Shown here piece after piece: positions 1-10,381 of a stretch of DNA of 64,000 nt. Positions within the stretch are counted from its first letter, which is position 1. The number at the start of each line of letters is the position of its first letter. The notes beneath the pieces were generated by a model. The model was not told where the DNA came from and did not search any database. It saw only the letters and a program-made list of their open reading frames with translations. The translations under genes and the position numbers were made by a program. Source of the DNA: Micromussa lordhowensis (taxonomy: Eukaryota; Cnidaria; Anthozoa; Scleractinia; Lobophylliidae); NCBI GenBank assembly GCA_964020085.1, contig OZ026606.1, positions 2,199,060-2,263,059 of the forward strand, in the 5' to 3' direction.

Positions 1-2160
1 GTGCATTTTTCCGTCGTTCCATTACAGAATCCGTGTGAAATGGACCGTGTGTTCATAAGTACTTAATGCGGCTTAACTTAGCTTTTCAGAAGACAATGAA
101 AGCGATGATAGAAAGCCAAGAAGCGGAGAACACTTCCATTTTTCACAGCTACGCTACGCAATTACTGTATGATAATTCCGCTTGATGAAAACAGTTCTTT
201 GGAATTGGCAAGGTTTAAGCCATTTCAGCCCTTAATGATGAGCTCTGGCACCAGCAAATGTCCCAAAATAATGAAATTTGGTCCAATTTTTCCTGGCAAG
301 GTTTAAGCCATTTCAGCCCTTAATGATGAGCTCTGGCACCAGCAAATGTCCCAAAATAATGAAATTTGGTCCAATTTTTCCCCCAAATTACATTAATGCT
401 ACACACGATTCCGCCGAACCGAAAGTGAATTATAATTAGCTGAGTAAGGTCACGTGACCAGCTGCCATCATACATTAAATATGCATGCCAGACTCAGTCC
501 CTCAACCAAAATATTTGCAGAAAAATAGAGCTTTTAAATACCCCCCTCCCCTCCTCAAGTCAGGCAAAATCTTCAGATTTTCATATATGTACTTGACTAG
601 TGAGCCACCTTAAGGTGTTGAAAAAATGCCAGAGCAAGTTTGATTGTCTCGTTAATGAGATGTTACTCATTAAACAATTACGACCGTGTCTAAATGTACA
701 ATCAGACTCAATTCGCGCCAAGGTCTTTGTTTAACTTATGCAAATTATTGACGCTGGACTCTTAGTTACTCTCGTAATCGCATTTTTAATTTAGTTTCCC
801 TTGACAATGGCGCCAAGATGTCGCCAAAACGTCGGACTTTTCTATCGTTAGTTTTCGCTTGTATATGCATATCTAAATCATTATTGATTAATATATCTTA
901 TGCAATTTAATATGCTGAAGCCCGAGATGACCTTGGGAGCTGCATGAAATGCTAATACTGACAGGTATTTTCATATCAAAGCTGGAGCATGCCTTGAGAA
1001 ATCAACCTGCATGCCTGTGTAAGCTAAATACTATAGGTTATGTGTCATTAAGGTAGAGATTCTCAAGTTAATTAAGAAGGGTTAAAGGACCTAATGCAAG
1101 TTTAAAAGAACTAATAAGAAATCTTACCACATACAATGTAGGCTCATGTTCATTTATAACCTTTTATTACTAGACTGTCGTCTTATCTTCAAAATGGGAG
1201 TGAGACACTGTCAGATAAAATGAAAGGTCACTAAATTAAAAAAAATGCTTAGGCATATGTTTCAAGTCTGACAAGCTGACATCTACAGGTTTTTGTAAGG
1301 TCAGGTCTGAAAAGGAAATGAAAAGGTTTTTTTCCTGTTTGGAATAGATGTGTTTTGAGAGCTGTGTGCAACAAAACTCCAAGGCAGCCTAGACTAGAGT
1401 ATGGTACTAGGCAGAAGTTGCTCCAATAACATCTCAGGTCACCAGTTACGCAGAAAAAGGCACATGGCAATTTATAGCATACCATGTTGGTCTGATGACA
1501 AAACACTTGTTGCGGCAGGCCTAATCTTTTGTTGTTGGACAGTACTAAATGTATAGTTCTTGCAAATTTGTAGGTGTTAAAGCCATTCAAAATGTTTATA
1601 CAGTTGAATCGTGTACAAACATTTTTCAGTATAAAGCTCTCTGTTGTCTAGCTTGTAGTCAAGTGTGGTCCCCGCATGAATATCACTGGACAGAACCTAT
1701 GTCAACAACAGAGAGCTATCTTTTCACCAGCTGTTGGTTGACTAGGACAAGCAAATTGCATGAACACAGAGCAAGAATCATAATTATGAGGTGAAAAATG
1801 TTAGCTTCTGGTAAAGAGCTATGAGTTATGTAAGTGTAAAGTGTGCACTACAAAATCAATAAAAGTACAGAAAAGTTGACCATTAGTTGTTTGATAATAG
1901 TGTTTTCTGAAAATTAAATGAATAACAGTTACACATATGGCAACAAGATTATCCAAGCTACACATAAGAAGGCGACGTAATCAATATCCTGATCAACAAG
2001 AGAAACAGCTGATCTGCTTTTACTAACAAGAATTTCAATGAGAAGAAATCATGCAATTCTTGTACAGAATGCATTCAAAAATTTCACCAAACACTAAAAA
2101 ACAAAAAAACACACTAAGTCTCAAATTTGCTAGTAAAGAGAGGCATTCGTTAGTCTAAAG
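1..2160. other. AT-rich region without recognised gene
   Basis: I see no coding exon I can support here. A minus-strand open frame at 1249-1590 has no recognisable motif. The stretch could be intergenic DNA, or untranslated or intronic sequence of a gene lying outside the window. The only clear structure is a direct duplication at 206-381. Confidence 0.5.
206..381. repeat. Two-copy direct tandem repeat, 88-bp unit
   Basis: An 88-bp unit beginning TGGCAAGGTTTAAGCC occurs twice head to tail (206-293 and 294-381) with essentially no divergence. This points to a recent local duplication or an assembly artefact. No coding content is visible in the unit. Confidence 0.9.
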
Positions 2161-2279
2161 TACTTAGTATGCTGCATGTTCTAGTAGAACTATTTATGGA
2201 AGGTCAAATAATTCGACTCTCAGTAGGATTCAACACAAAAATGAGATATTCATTTTTCAACTTTGCTGCTGATATTATT

Positions 2280-2652
2280 CAACTTTGCTGCTGTTTTTGG
2301 AGTTTTGATTTTAGTTTCTTCACCGTTTTTAGCCATCATTGTGATTCACCGTTTGTTGCCGGTGTGTTCCGGATTACGAGGTTAGTTCATTAAATAGTTC
2401 GTAATTTTGGAGTCTGAGCCTACAACTTGCTGAATACAATTCCCAACGGAGGAAGTGCCGGAAGATCTTTCTTGAAGCCATTTTTATCTCATTCGAAGCT
2501 TCTGCACAAAATTTTCGTCATTCTACGTGATATCATTGTCTTAGAAAATTTGCGTTTGTTTTCAGTCAATCATGACTCAGAATTACGATGTGTAATTTGC
2601 ACTGGTGTTACACTTTTTGCACTGATGTTACACTTTTTGCATTGTTGTTACA

Positions 2653-2685
<33 letters not shown>

Positions 2686-3568
2686 GAGTAATTTTTTCAT
2701 GTATATTATTAACAAATTAACCACCTGATGATTTCAACCAATTTCCGCTTTTGAGACAAGTCTATACTTTTACAAGAATTGAGTTTGGAATACAAACTTG
2801 ACTCTGAAGATGACTTCCGCTCAGGTTGTCGAAACGTCAGTCACCAACAACAGTTCTTCTCAGAACTACACTCGCCCGGACGATCATGCTATACGAACTA
2901 CGAATACAATATTATGCAGTGGAATAAAACGAAACAAATCATTTGTACTTTAAAGAAATACAGCACGCAACGTAACGCGAAAATGTAACCAGAAATTTGC
3001 CACTGATACTAGCAATTTCACAAACAAGAATGGGAGGTTCACGCAAGCTTCGTAGAACGTAAATTAACGCAACGTTCAAATAGAACTACATCTGCCTGTT
3101 TTTTTACAAGTTAAATTCTTCATATATTAGGCGCTCATGTGCCTCTTTAAATGAACTTTTATCATTTTCTTTATTGAGCATGTCACTACTTGCTTGAAAT
3201 TCGGGATTCTTGGCGGCAATGCATGCAGCACGTAGATGGTAATGCGTGGGCCCGAAATGAACTTGTAGTGTCCCCTCCTTCATAAACAACTTATACTCAT
3301 TAGTGCACGCAATTAAATCATTTGGCGGATCAGGAATTTCGCCTGGGACTCGAATGGCAGAGTTGCAGCCGTAACACTTAAAAGCCTTAGTGTCCTTTAG
3401 CCATTTAAGTTTATACTTGCGAGTTGCGGAGCTCTTCATTTTTTCGAGAGAGTAGCGGATGGTGGCTGACCAGATCTTTGTCTTTTTGGGCGCTTTCCTT
3501 TGTTCCCGAGGGTGGCTAAAAACGGTGAAGAAACTAAACTCAAAACTCCAAAAACAGCAGCAAGGTTG
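2280..3568. repeat. Inverted repeat pair of about 56 bp flanking 1.2 kb
   Basis: The sequence at 2280-2335 (TTGCTGCTGTTTTTGGAG and onward) reappears as its reverse complement at 3513-3568 with few changes. The right arm overlaps the 5' part of the minus-strand open frame at 3104-3601. The arms could be ends of a decayed transposon or two insertions of one repeat in opposite orientation. I found no target-site duplication. Confidence 0.6.
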
Positions 3569-3601
3569 GCCTAAAATCTCAAAAACGGCGAGAAAATACA
3601 A
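3104..3601 (-). CDS. Hypothetical Cys/His-containing protein, probably mobile-element remnant
   Basis: This is a 165-codon uninterrupted frame. The first 30 or so codons lie in a repeat arm and are probably not genuine. From the internal methionine near residue 55 it reads as a compact domain: KCYGC near residue 75, a proline-rich turn, then a His-X-His pair and a cysteine. That spacing resembles a small zinc-binding fold. I do not recognise the family with certainty. My impression is that similar C-terminal domains recur in uncharacterised coral repeat proteins. With no intron and a repeat next to it, it is more likely a transposon-derived fragment than a host gene. Confidence 0.4.
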   Translation of the reverse strand: MYFLAVFEILGQPCCCFWSFEFSFFTVFSHPREQRKAPKKTKIWSATIRYSLEKMKSSATRKYKLKWLKDTKAFKCYGCNSAIRVPGEIPDPPNDLIACTNEYKLFMKEGTLQVHFGPTHYHLRAACIAAKNPEFQASSDMLNKENDKSSFKEAHERLIYEEFNL

Positions 3602-3724
3602 CAGACATGAAAATCTGGAAAATTACGACAGTGAAGCTCAAATGTACGCGCGAGCACATTCTATGAGTCCGTAAAGTTCAAAACATCCTCCGCGCAAATT
3701 TTTTCATGTTTATATTATTAATTA

Positions 3725-3874
3725 GTAATCATACGGATTCGAGTTCAATTTGGAATTAATTTGCACTTGTGAGTTATTCAAAGAGCTGAAATTGCACTTG
3801 CCGAAGCGGCTCGTGCAATTTCAGCTTTTTTAATAACTCACTCGTGCAAATTGAACTCGAAACCGTATGATTAC
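3725..3874. mobile_element. Hairpin (foldback) MITE, 150 bp
   Basis: This is an almost complete imperfect palindrome. It starts GTAATCATACGG and ends CCGTATGATTAC, with the arms pairing across a short loop around the CCGAAGCGGC segment. Non-coding hairpins of this size are typical non-autonomous DNA transposons. No convincing target-site duplication was found. Confidence 0.75.
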
Positions 3875-4009
3875 CTATACTTAGTGTGTGTTACTCTTTT
3901 TTGTGTTTCGACTCATACGTTCGTCCTATTTTTACCAATTTTTAAAGGAATAAAGGAATATTACTAGTGTAATTTGCTCTGCAAAATCTTGAATTTTGAT
4001 TTTTTTTTT

Positions 4010-4185
4010 CGATCCGGTCCGTGGTCCGGTCCGTAGTCCGGTCCGTGGTCCGTCCGTGATCCGACCGTAGTCCGGTCCTCGGTCCGCGGTCTGTTCCGTG
4101 GTCCGGTCCGCGGTCCGGTCCGCGGTCCGGTTCGCGGTCTGGTCCGCGGTCCGGTCCGCGGTCCGGTCCGCGATCCGGTCCTGGT
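4010..4185. repeat. GGTCCG-type minisatellite
   Basis: Degenerate tandem copies of a 6- to 12-bp unit (GGTCCGGTCCGC and variants) run for about 175 bp. On the minus strand they make repetitive Arg/Gly/Pro/Asp frames (3942-4235 and 3964-4212), which are artefacts of the repeat. Confidence 0.85.
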
Positions 4186-4239
4186 TTTGTCGACGCCGAA
4201 CTTACAGTACATTTAACCCATTCGACCTGAACCATGTTG

Positions 4240-5920
4240 TTTACTGTTTTAATAAATGATTTAAATGTGATTCAAACTATTCCAGCAATTAGTGATCTAT
4301 GGGTACTGAGTGCAATTTTGCATTCAGATCAGTCACAAAATCTTCTAGAAAAGTCCAGCTGATTCGTCATGAAAAAGAAATATATCTTTTACGTAACAGT
4401 CCTGTTAGATAAATTAATTCTCGAAATTGTTTGACACTTTCTGCTAAAGAGTGCACCCCACTAGTAAACAAATAGAATACGAGAGGTGGGATGGATGTTT
4501 ACTGAAAGAAATTCCAATTTTCCTATGATTTAACTGCCAATCCCTTATAGGAGGTTAACAAGTTTTAATCTTCGCCTTCTAATCTCAATCAGGAAACCAC
4601 ATCCTTTTTATATTTGATTACAAATTACATGTACATCAGCTATTTAAAGCTGAGAGTTGGACAGTGATCCTCCGGGCAGGTCAAAACAGGAACAAGATAA
4701 TCTTATGATGTATGCAAGGATCAGAACAGCTGAAAAGAACACTTGACATATCAGTCTTTACCAATTAAAATCTGTCACACTGTTTCACTCTGATATAACA
4801 ATACAATGAATGTAACAAACATGGTACATAAAGTTAAGCAGTGAACTACAATAATACTGGTATTTAGATACTATTAGTTGTATGATTGAACTTTTAGAAA
4901 ATCAGTGTAAGTTAAAAAGCCCCAGCCTGACCTTTGCCACTTGATGAACAACTGTTATTACACAACAGTCCTCTAATTATGTGACACGCAATCGCGTGTA
5001 CCAGTTTGTGCCAAAAGGTAAGTCGGATTGCAAAATAATTTATTTAACTTTTCATTACTTACTAAAAAAAATTAACTTTGATATTACATGCAGTGGCATA
5101 CATGATAATTATTTATCAAGAAAACAAACACTGGTATATTTTTAGAATTGCTTAACTACAAATTTGAGCTGATGAGTGACAATTTTGCACACATCTCAGG
5201 CTTATGCAGTGCAGAAACTGCCACTGCCTCCTTCACTAAGATTACTTACTGTGTGATACTTAACAAATGTTACCAGTTGTATGTCTGTATGACACTAAGT
5301 TTACAACTGGCAGGGAATTTTTTTCGGGCTACAGAACTTGCATGATATATCCAGAATCCAGTTGTTTTACTTTCCTGAGAGGACACAGATCTGATACTGA
5401 CACAATATTTAAGTCCCAAAACCTACTTATATCAAACCCCTGTTTGAAGAAAAACTATTATGTACTTGAAGCAAGTTTGGTTGCTATGGAAATGGACTTA
5501 ACTAAGTCAATTGTGTTACACATTTTCAAATTTTCAGTCAAACAGTGTCCAACCTAAGCCAAGTGTTGAACATTTTTTCAGAAAAACATTTAGTTACTTA
5601 AATTATTTTAACACACTTTACAAAACACTAAAATTCACTGAAGAAGTCTTTTGAATTTGGCATATTGTAAACACAGAGAGAGGTGACAAAAGGATTTTTA
5701 AGTTTTAACTACGCAAACTAGATACGTGTATAATTTAAAACTTGCTAACTTTTGTTGAGAAAGCTGCTTAAAATCTACACAAAACAAAACACCTAGTACC
5801 TATGAACAAACTATAAAGAAAACACCAGTGGTGTTGATGTGCATCTGTATACTTCATAACAAATTCTATTTTCACTCTCTGCTTGAGAATTAGGTTTCTT
5901 TTCGTTTTACTTCTAATCAT
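4240..5920. other. AT-rich region without recognised gene
   Basis: Only short open frames with no motif or convincing splice partners are present. Nothing was identified beyond AT-rich DNA. Confidence 0.5.
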
Positions 5921-5926
5921 TTTACA

Positions 5927-6149
5927 GGGCTCAAAAAATGTGCCAACGTCCATTTGTCTGGGACAAGTAGGTTTTCCTGCCGGCAAGTAACTTTTTATTG
6001 TCACTTGCCCGACAAGCAAGGGCCTAGGCAAGTTGTTTGTCAACAAAATAAAAGATATGAAGTGTCAACTTGCCTAGGAAAAGCGAAATTTGAGAGCTGA
6101 TTGTCCAAAGGGTATGCTGGAATTCAAACTTTTTCAAGCCCTGTTTGTG
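5927..6149. mobile_element. Short repeat with CAGGGCT ends, copy 1
   Basis: The element starts CAGGGCTCAAAAAATG and ends TTTTTCAAGCCCTG, so it has short inverted ends. The interior contains CTTGCC and GGACAAG motifs also found in the related block at 9303-9527. CAGGG ends suggest a hAT-like non-autonomous element, but no matching 8-bp target duplication is visible. Confidence 0.5.
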
Positions 6150-6403
6150 GTGCATTAATGCAGTACATGTATCTCCTTGCTAATGATTTTCTTTATTCTG
6201 ATTGCCTATTTACTTAACAATGTATTGATATTGTAAGGAGAATTTCGATGCTCATTACTTGGAAATTGAATCTACTTTGTGCAATCCAAGACAAACATCC
6301 CAGTACACCCCACTGTTTTCCCAGCATCAGATGGTGATTCATTCCTTAATGCTTAAGGAAGAAACACAGAGAGGCCCTGAATACCTTTCTGTCTTGTAGA
6401 GGA

Positions 6404-6829
6404 ATGCCTGTCATCTCCAGAACTCAGCTGGTTGATGTTTATCTCCGGTTAAAGAGTAAATCACAAACCATCACAAGCATGACGTCATATACAAGGGCAA
6501 ATAGAACCTGCAGCTATACTGTGGAGTTTTTTGACAGTAATGGGAAGATTCAGTTTGGAGATGTGTGCTGCTATGTGTACCTCCAAGCTACCCCTGCGGC
6601 CATTGTGAATACCTACAAGGTGGTGCCTGGCTCTATTATATTGACTACAAAGGCTTTGGTCTGACAAAGCACATTTCAAAAGTGCTTGGAACCAACAACT
6701 TTATGGCCATTAAACTAGATCAGATAAAACAGATTTGCATTAAAATAGAAATTTCTGGGAACAATGATATATTCATTAGTATATTTACTAACATGGTGGA
6801 AAGAAAGTAATTCTTCATACCATCTTGCA
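6404..6829 (+). pseudogene. Decayed transposase-like C-terminal fragment
   Basis: Two overlapping plus-strand frames (6404-6664, then a shifted frame to about 6808) together resemble the C-terminal part of a transposon-encoded protein. The first has a Cys-Ser-Tyr-Thr-Val-Glu-Phe stretch followed by FGDVCCYVYLQ; the second ends in an NMVERK-like tail. I think this is similar to the C-terminal region of DUF4218/TNP-type (CACTA) transposases, but the match is from memory and weak. The frame break supports a dead element. Confidence 0.3.
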
Positions 6830-7420
6830 TGACATACAGTAGTAAGTTTAACAACTAGTGATTTAGTGGAAATTAAGGGCATGTCACTAATATAAGACAA
6901 AATTCTTGTACAACATTAATTTTATTACCAGTACTTTTGTTACAAATTTAAGTCACTTTGTTCTGAATGAGGAAATATATTTGTGAAAGAATTAGTTTTA
7001 AGTGAATAGGAACAAGAGACAGTTTTGTTTATTTCCTCACAAAAAAAGGTGCTTATGTCCTGTGCATTGTATGTTCTTGCAAGTAATGATCCTTTATCTA
7101 ACAACATTGATGGTGAAGTGATGTATTAGGTTTCCAGGAAGAAATTCCAATTAATAAATAATATTGTCAATACTGGCATGTAGTCATGTATTATTAAATA
7201 TTAAGGTAAATAATTAACATATTATAATATTACATTATAATAATTTTATTATTATAATCAGTTATCTATTGCATTAACTGACAATCCAGGATAATTTGTC
7301 CTAAGTGGAAACTGTTCCATTTCATGTAAACTTTTTTAATTCCCATTGTATTTGGGATCATGTGTTTATGTACTACCAGTGATAATATTGTGAGTCCCAC
7401 CTCAAGAAGTTTGTATCTTG
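6830..7420. other. AT-rich stretch, nothing identified
   Basis: Low-complexity AT-rich DNA, including a run rich in ATTATAAT around 7200-7265. No exon, RNA gene or element was recognised. Confidence 0.5.
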
Positions 7421-7432
7421 CAAAGGATCAGG

Positions 7433-7610
7433 TGCACCCCGCCTGGGATTTTGTGCGTCCTACCTGTGATCCGATGTATCCCACCTGGGATCCCGCCTGT
7501 CCCACCTGGGATCCCAAGTTTCCCACCTGGGATCCCAGGTGGGAAACTTGGGATCCCGCCTATCCCACCCAGGATCCCACCTATCCCACCCGGGATCCCA
7601 GATATTTTTT
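7433..7610. repeat. GGGATCCCACCT minisatellite
   Basis: Tandem copies of a unit of about 15 bp around CCCACCTGGGATCCC, including one locally inverted unit near 7530. The overlapping frames (7360-7764 and 7418-7621) are Pro/Trp/Asp or Pro/Ile repeats produced by the minisatellite and are not called as genes. Confidence 0.85.
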
Positions 7611-8011
7611 TACATGGGTAGCCTCCCTCTCCCCACCTCTAGTGCAAAGTGGATTTCTATTCGTCCATCTGCATGACACATTTTCAACTCCTTTTGGGCG
7701 GATGGAGGGTTTGCAAAATTTAAACATAGGCACGCAAAGCGTGCAAGAGTTATTTTGTTTGTGATAGGAGCGTTCATAGAACTGTTTACAGTAATGATTT
7801 AGTTAAGTTTTTTTTGGTTGCGATGTACAGCAAGAAAGAAACTGGGAATTTATGATGTACATACCATTTTACATCGGTAATGGTAAGATAGCTAAATAGT
7901 AAGTCATCAAATGTTTGACTGAACAACTTACAATAATCTGGCATGTCTCCAGATTAATGTAGATGCCATCTTATTTTCTAACAGGCAATTTGATTCGTTC
8001 TTTGATACAAC

Positions 8012-8300
8012 CCACACTTGGGCGGGCGGGCGGTCGACCCCCCCCCCCCTAAAGACTTCCCACTTTGGCGGGCGCGCAGCGCGCGCGGTTCAGTCAGGGT
8101 TATAGCACCGCGTTGGGGTTAGGGTTAGCGCGCGCGCGTTCGGCTTCATTCGGCTTCACGGCGACTTGGGGTTAGCGCGTTGGGGTCGAAGGTTGGGGTT
8201 AGCGACTTGGGATTAGCGAGGTTAACCCTCAGTGAGGTTAACCCTAGCCCCACCTTAAGCCTCACTCAGTGAGGTTAAGTGAGGTTAAGGGGGCTATGAC
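8012..8300. repeat. GC-rich block with interspersed GGGTTAG-like motifs
   Basis: A GC-rich island starts with a GGGCGGGC run and a C homopolymer. It continues with many irregular copies of GGGTTAG and GGTTAACC, some on each strand. The motif resembles telomere-type repeats, but spacing is irregular and other sequence is mixed in, so this is not a regular telomeric array. Confidence 0.6.
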
Positions 8301-8452
8301 GTCAATTCTCTCGAACCTTTGTTGGTGGCCATCTTGGAAAGGGGAGAGGGGGGCAAATTACAGAACTTGCCATACTACTTTCAGTCTGTACTCACAACCT
8401 CGGTCAAGATTCTCCCATACAGACCTTCTACTTGGTTAATAAGAGCTAATTA

Positions 8453-8547
8453 TTGCACAATATATTAGAACCTGTTTAGAGCGGACATCCTGTATTAAGC
8501 AGACACTAGTGAGTGTCCCAAGGGTGTCCGCTTAATACTTTTTGTTA
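8453..8547. mobile_element. Fragment of pogo-like MITE
   Basis: This stretch (TTAGAACCTGTTTAGAGCGG and on to GTGTCCGCTTAATAC) closely matches the right half of the complete element at 46904-47327. The left half and the terminal inverted repeat are missing here. Confidence 0.8.
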
Positions 8548-8549
8548 AA

Positions 8550-9300
8550 TCTTTTTTTTTTCCTCTTTTGTTATTGTGTTGTTCCAGAAAATGGTGTTTC
8601 TGTGTGATTACTCCTGTCCCCATGGAAACGAATTTTGTCACCATGTCATGAACAATATGCAATGACATCCGTTAAATTTCAGACCATGAGCAGTTAAAGT
8701 ACATCTCAAAGACATACTTGGATCCGTTGTGACCCAAAGAACACTTCAGACCATTCGTAAAGCCTTTACAATGGCTTAAATCTGCCACCTCCAATATGGA
8801 CACCTCTCTAATACATACACTTTGTTTGGCCAAGCTGATATCCGTATTAGGCTGAATTAATTGTAGCTTTTTCAAACATAGATGCAAGAGCACATTAATC
8901 CTGAAGTGTGAATGGTCTGTTGCAATGACCTAGGCTCAGTTGACTTATAAACTTTATTCTTTTTTAAATTTCACACTACAAGTAGCTAGAAACCTTGTAT
9001 CAAAATATAATTCACCATGCACTTTATTTATTAATCATTAAAATACAAATTTATCATTAGTAGGAAATGTAAGCTAGAGTGACAAAAATAGTTATAGAAA
9101 GTACTTTTCCATATAGAACCTATTGGCTTGGGAATTACAACAATGTAACTTAGCTCACATTAAAACTAGTCAATGTTTACAAGTTAGAAAATTATATAAC
9201 CCTGTAGTTGAGAAGATACTATCACCCTAACCTTTAAAATAAAACATTATCAATTTCTAAATACCAAAATGACATAAAAGAACCAACAGCTTGAGTTTTC
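8550..9300. other. No recognised gene
   Basis: A minus-strand open frame at 8672-8893 has no motif and no splice context that convinced me. The remainder is AT-rich. Confidence 0.45.
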
Positions 9301-9302
9301 TT

Positions 9303-9527
9303 CCTTATGGAGGGCTAAAAAAAAGCTTGAATTCCAGCTTGCTCTTAGGACAAGTATCTCTCAGAGATTCCTTGCCCTGGGCAAGTCTTAGTTTGCTCTT
9401 TTAATGATTTAGTTGGCAGACAACTTGCCCGATCCCTTGAGAATGAAAAGGTGCTTGCCAAGAAGGAGAATCTACATGTACTTGTCCCGGACAAGCGGGC
9501 ATCATTTTTTTTTTAAGCCCTGTTATG
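9303..9527. mobile_element. Short repeat with AGGGCT/AGCCCTG ends, copy 2
   Basis: Related to 5927-6149. It shares the A-rich end next to AGGGCT, the internal ACTTGCCC and GGACAAG motifs, and an AGCCCTG terminus. It has diverged and is non-coding. Confidence 0.5.
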
Positions 9528-9703
9528 ACCACATTGCTAGCCACTGCAGTGCTGGTCGGAATTAACATTGCCAGTGCATTGATAACAGCACACTTCTCTT
9601 TAGTTAATAGTATCATTCAACAGATCTGGGAGGGAAGGGTGGGGAACCTGCCTCCACCCCTACTCGTTTTCCTAATGCTACACAAAGTACACGACTGTTG
9701 TTC

Positions 9704-10122
9704 CAGGGGGGGGGTACTTCTATAAATCTCAGATAGTGGTTTGCCGCATAGCGGCGTAAACCCTGACCCTATTTAAGGATAAAAATTTTTAGTCCTAAAC
9801 CCGAGAAATGACACCCCATTGAAGGGAAAATCAAAATTAAGAATAGCGTGCAAGGGTCGGCTTTATTTTGTTTGTGTAATGCTGGAAGTTCAGTTTTAAC
9901 AGATCATTTGTTTTTCATTTAGCTGAGCATTTACCTACTGCAATTTTAGCTGGTAGAATTTAGGCATCCTATCTAAGGATCCCATGGGGAACACAGTGCC
10001 AACAGGGACAAAAATGATACCCTATTTAAGGATCAAGAACCTCAAAAACCCTACCATATCCTGTGGCACACACCTATATAGCCTATACCTATGGAAGTAT
10101 CCCCCCCCCCCCCCATCCCGGG
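9704..10122. mobile_element. Non-autonomous element with G/C-run ends and 9-bp direct repeats
   Basis: The element begins with a G-run followed by GTACTTC and ends with GGAAGTAT followed by a C-run, so its ends are inverted. It is flanked by CTGTTGTTC at 9695-9703 and again at 10123-10131, a candidate 9-bp target-site duplication. The interior carries several CCCTATTTAAGGAT-type motifs and no coding frame. A relative occurs at 10842-11224. Confidence 0.65.
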
Positions 10123-10381
10123 CTGTTGTTCAAAAATAACTTACAAACAAACTTATAATATCAAGGTGATTAGTAGTAAAGAAATAAATACTTCTGTTGA
10201 GGTTCGGTGACAAATTAAATTTGTAATAAAACAAAATTCTTTGAGAACCATCTTATATAATGAACAAAAAAAAAATAAAAAATAATATTTGCTCAAAAGT
10301 AAGCAAACCTTATCTGGATTTTAAAATAATTAACTGTCAGTAGGACTTATAAACTTCTATTCATTGTATTTTCATATTATT

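Noticed and set aside
1249..1590. 113-codon minus-strand frame
   Set aside because: No motif, no splice context and no convincing composition. It could be chance in UTR or intron sequence.
3942..4235. Arg/Gly/Pro/Asp repeat proteins
   Set aside because: Artefact of the GGTCCG minisatellite.
7360..7764. Pro/Trp/Asp repeat protein
   Set aside because: Artefact of the GGGATCCCACCT minisatellite.
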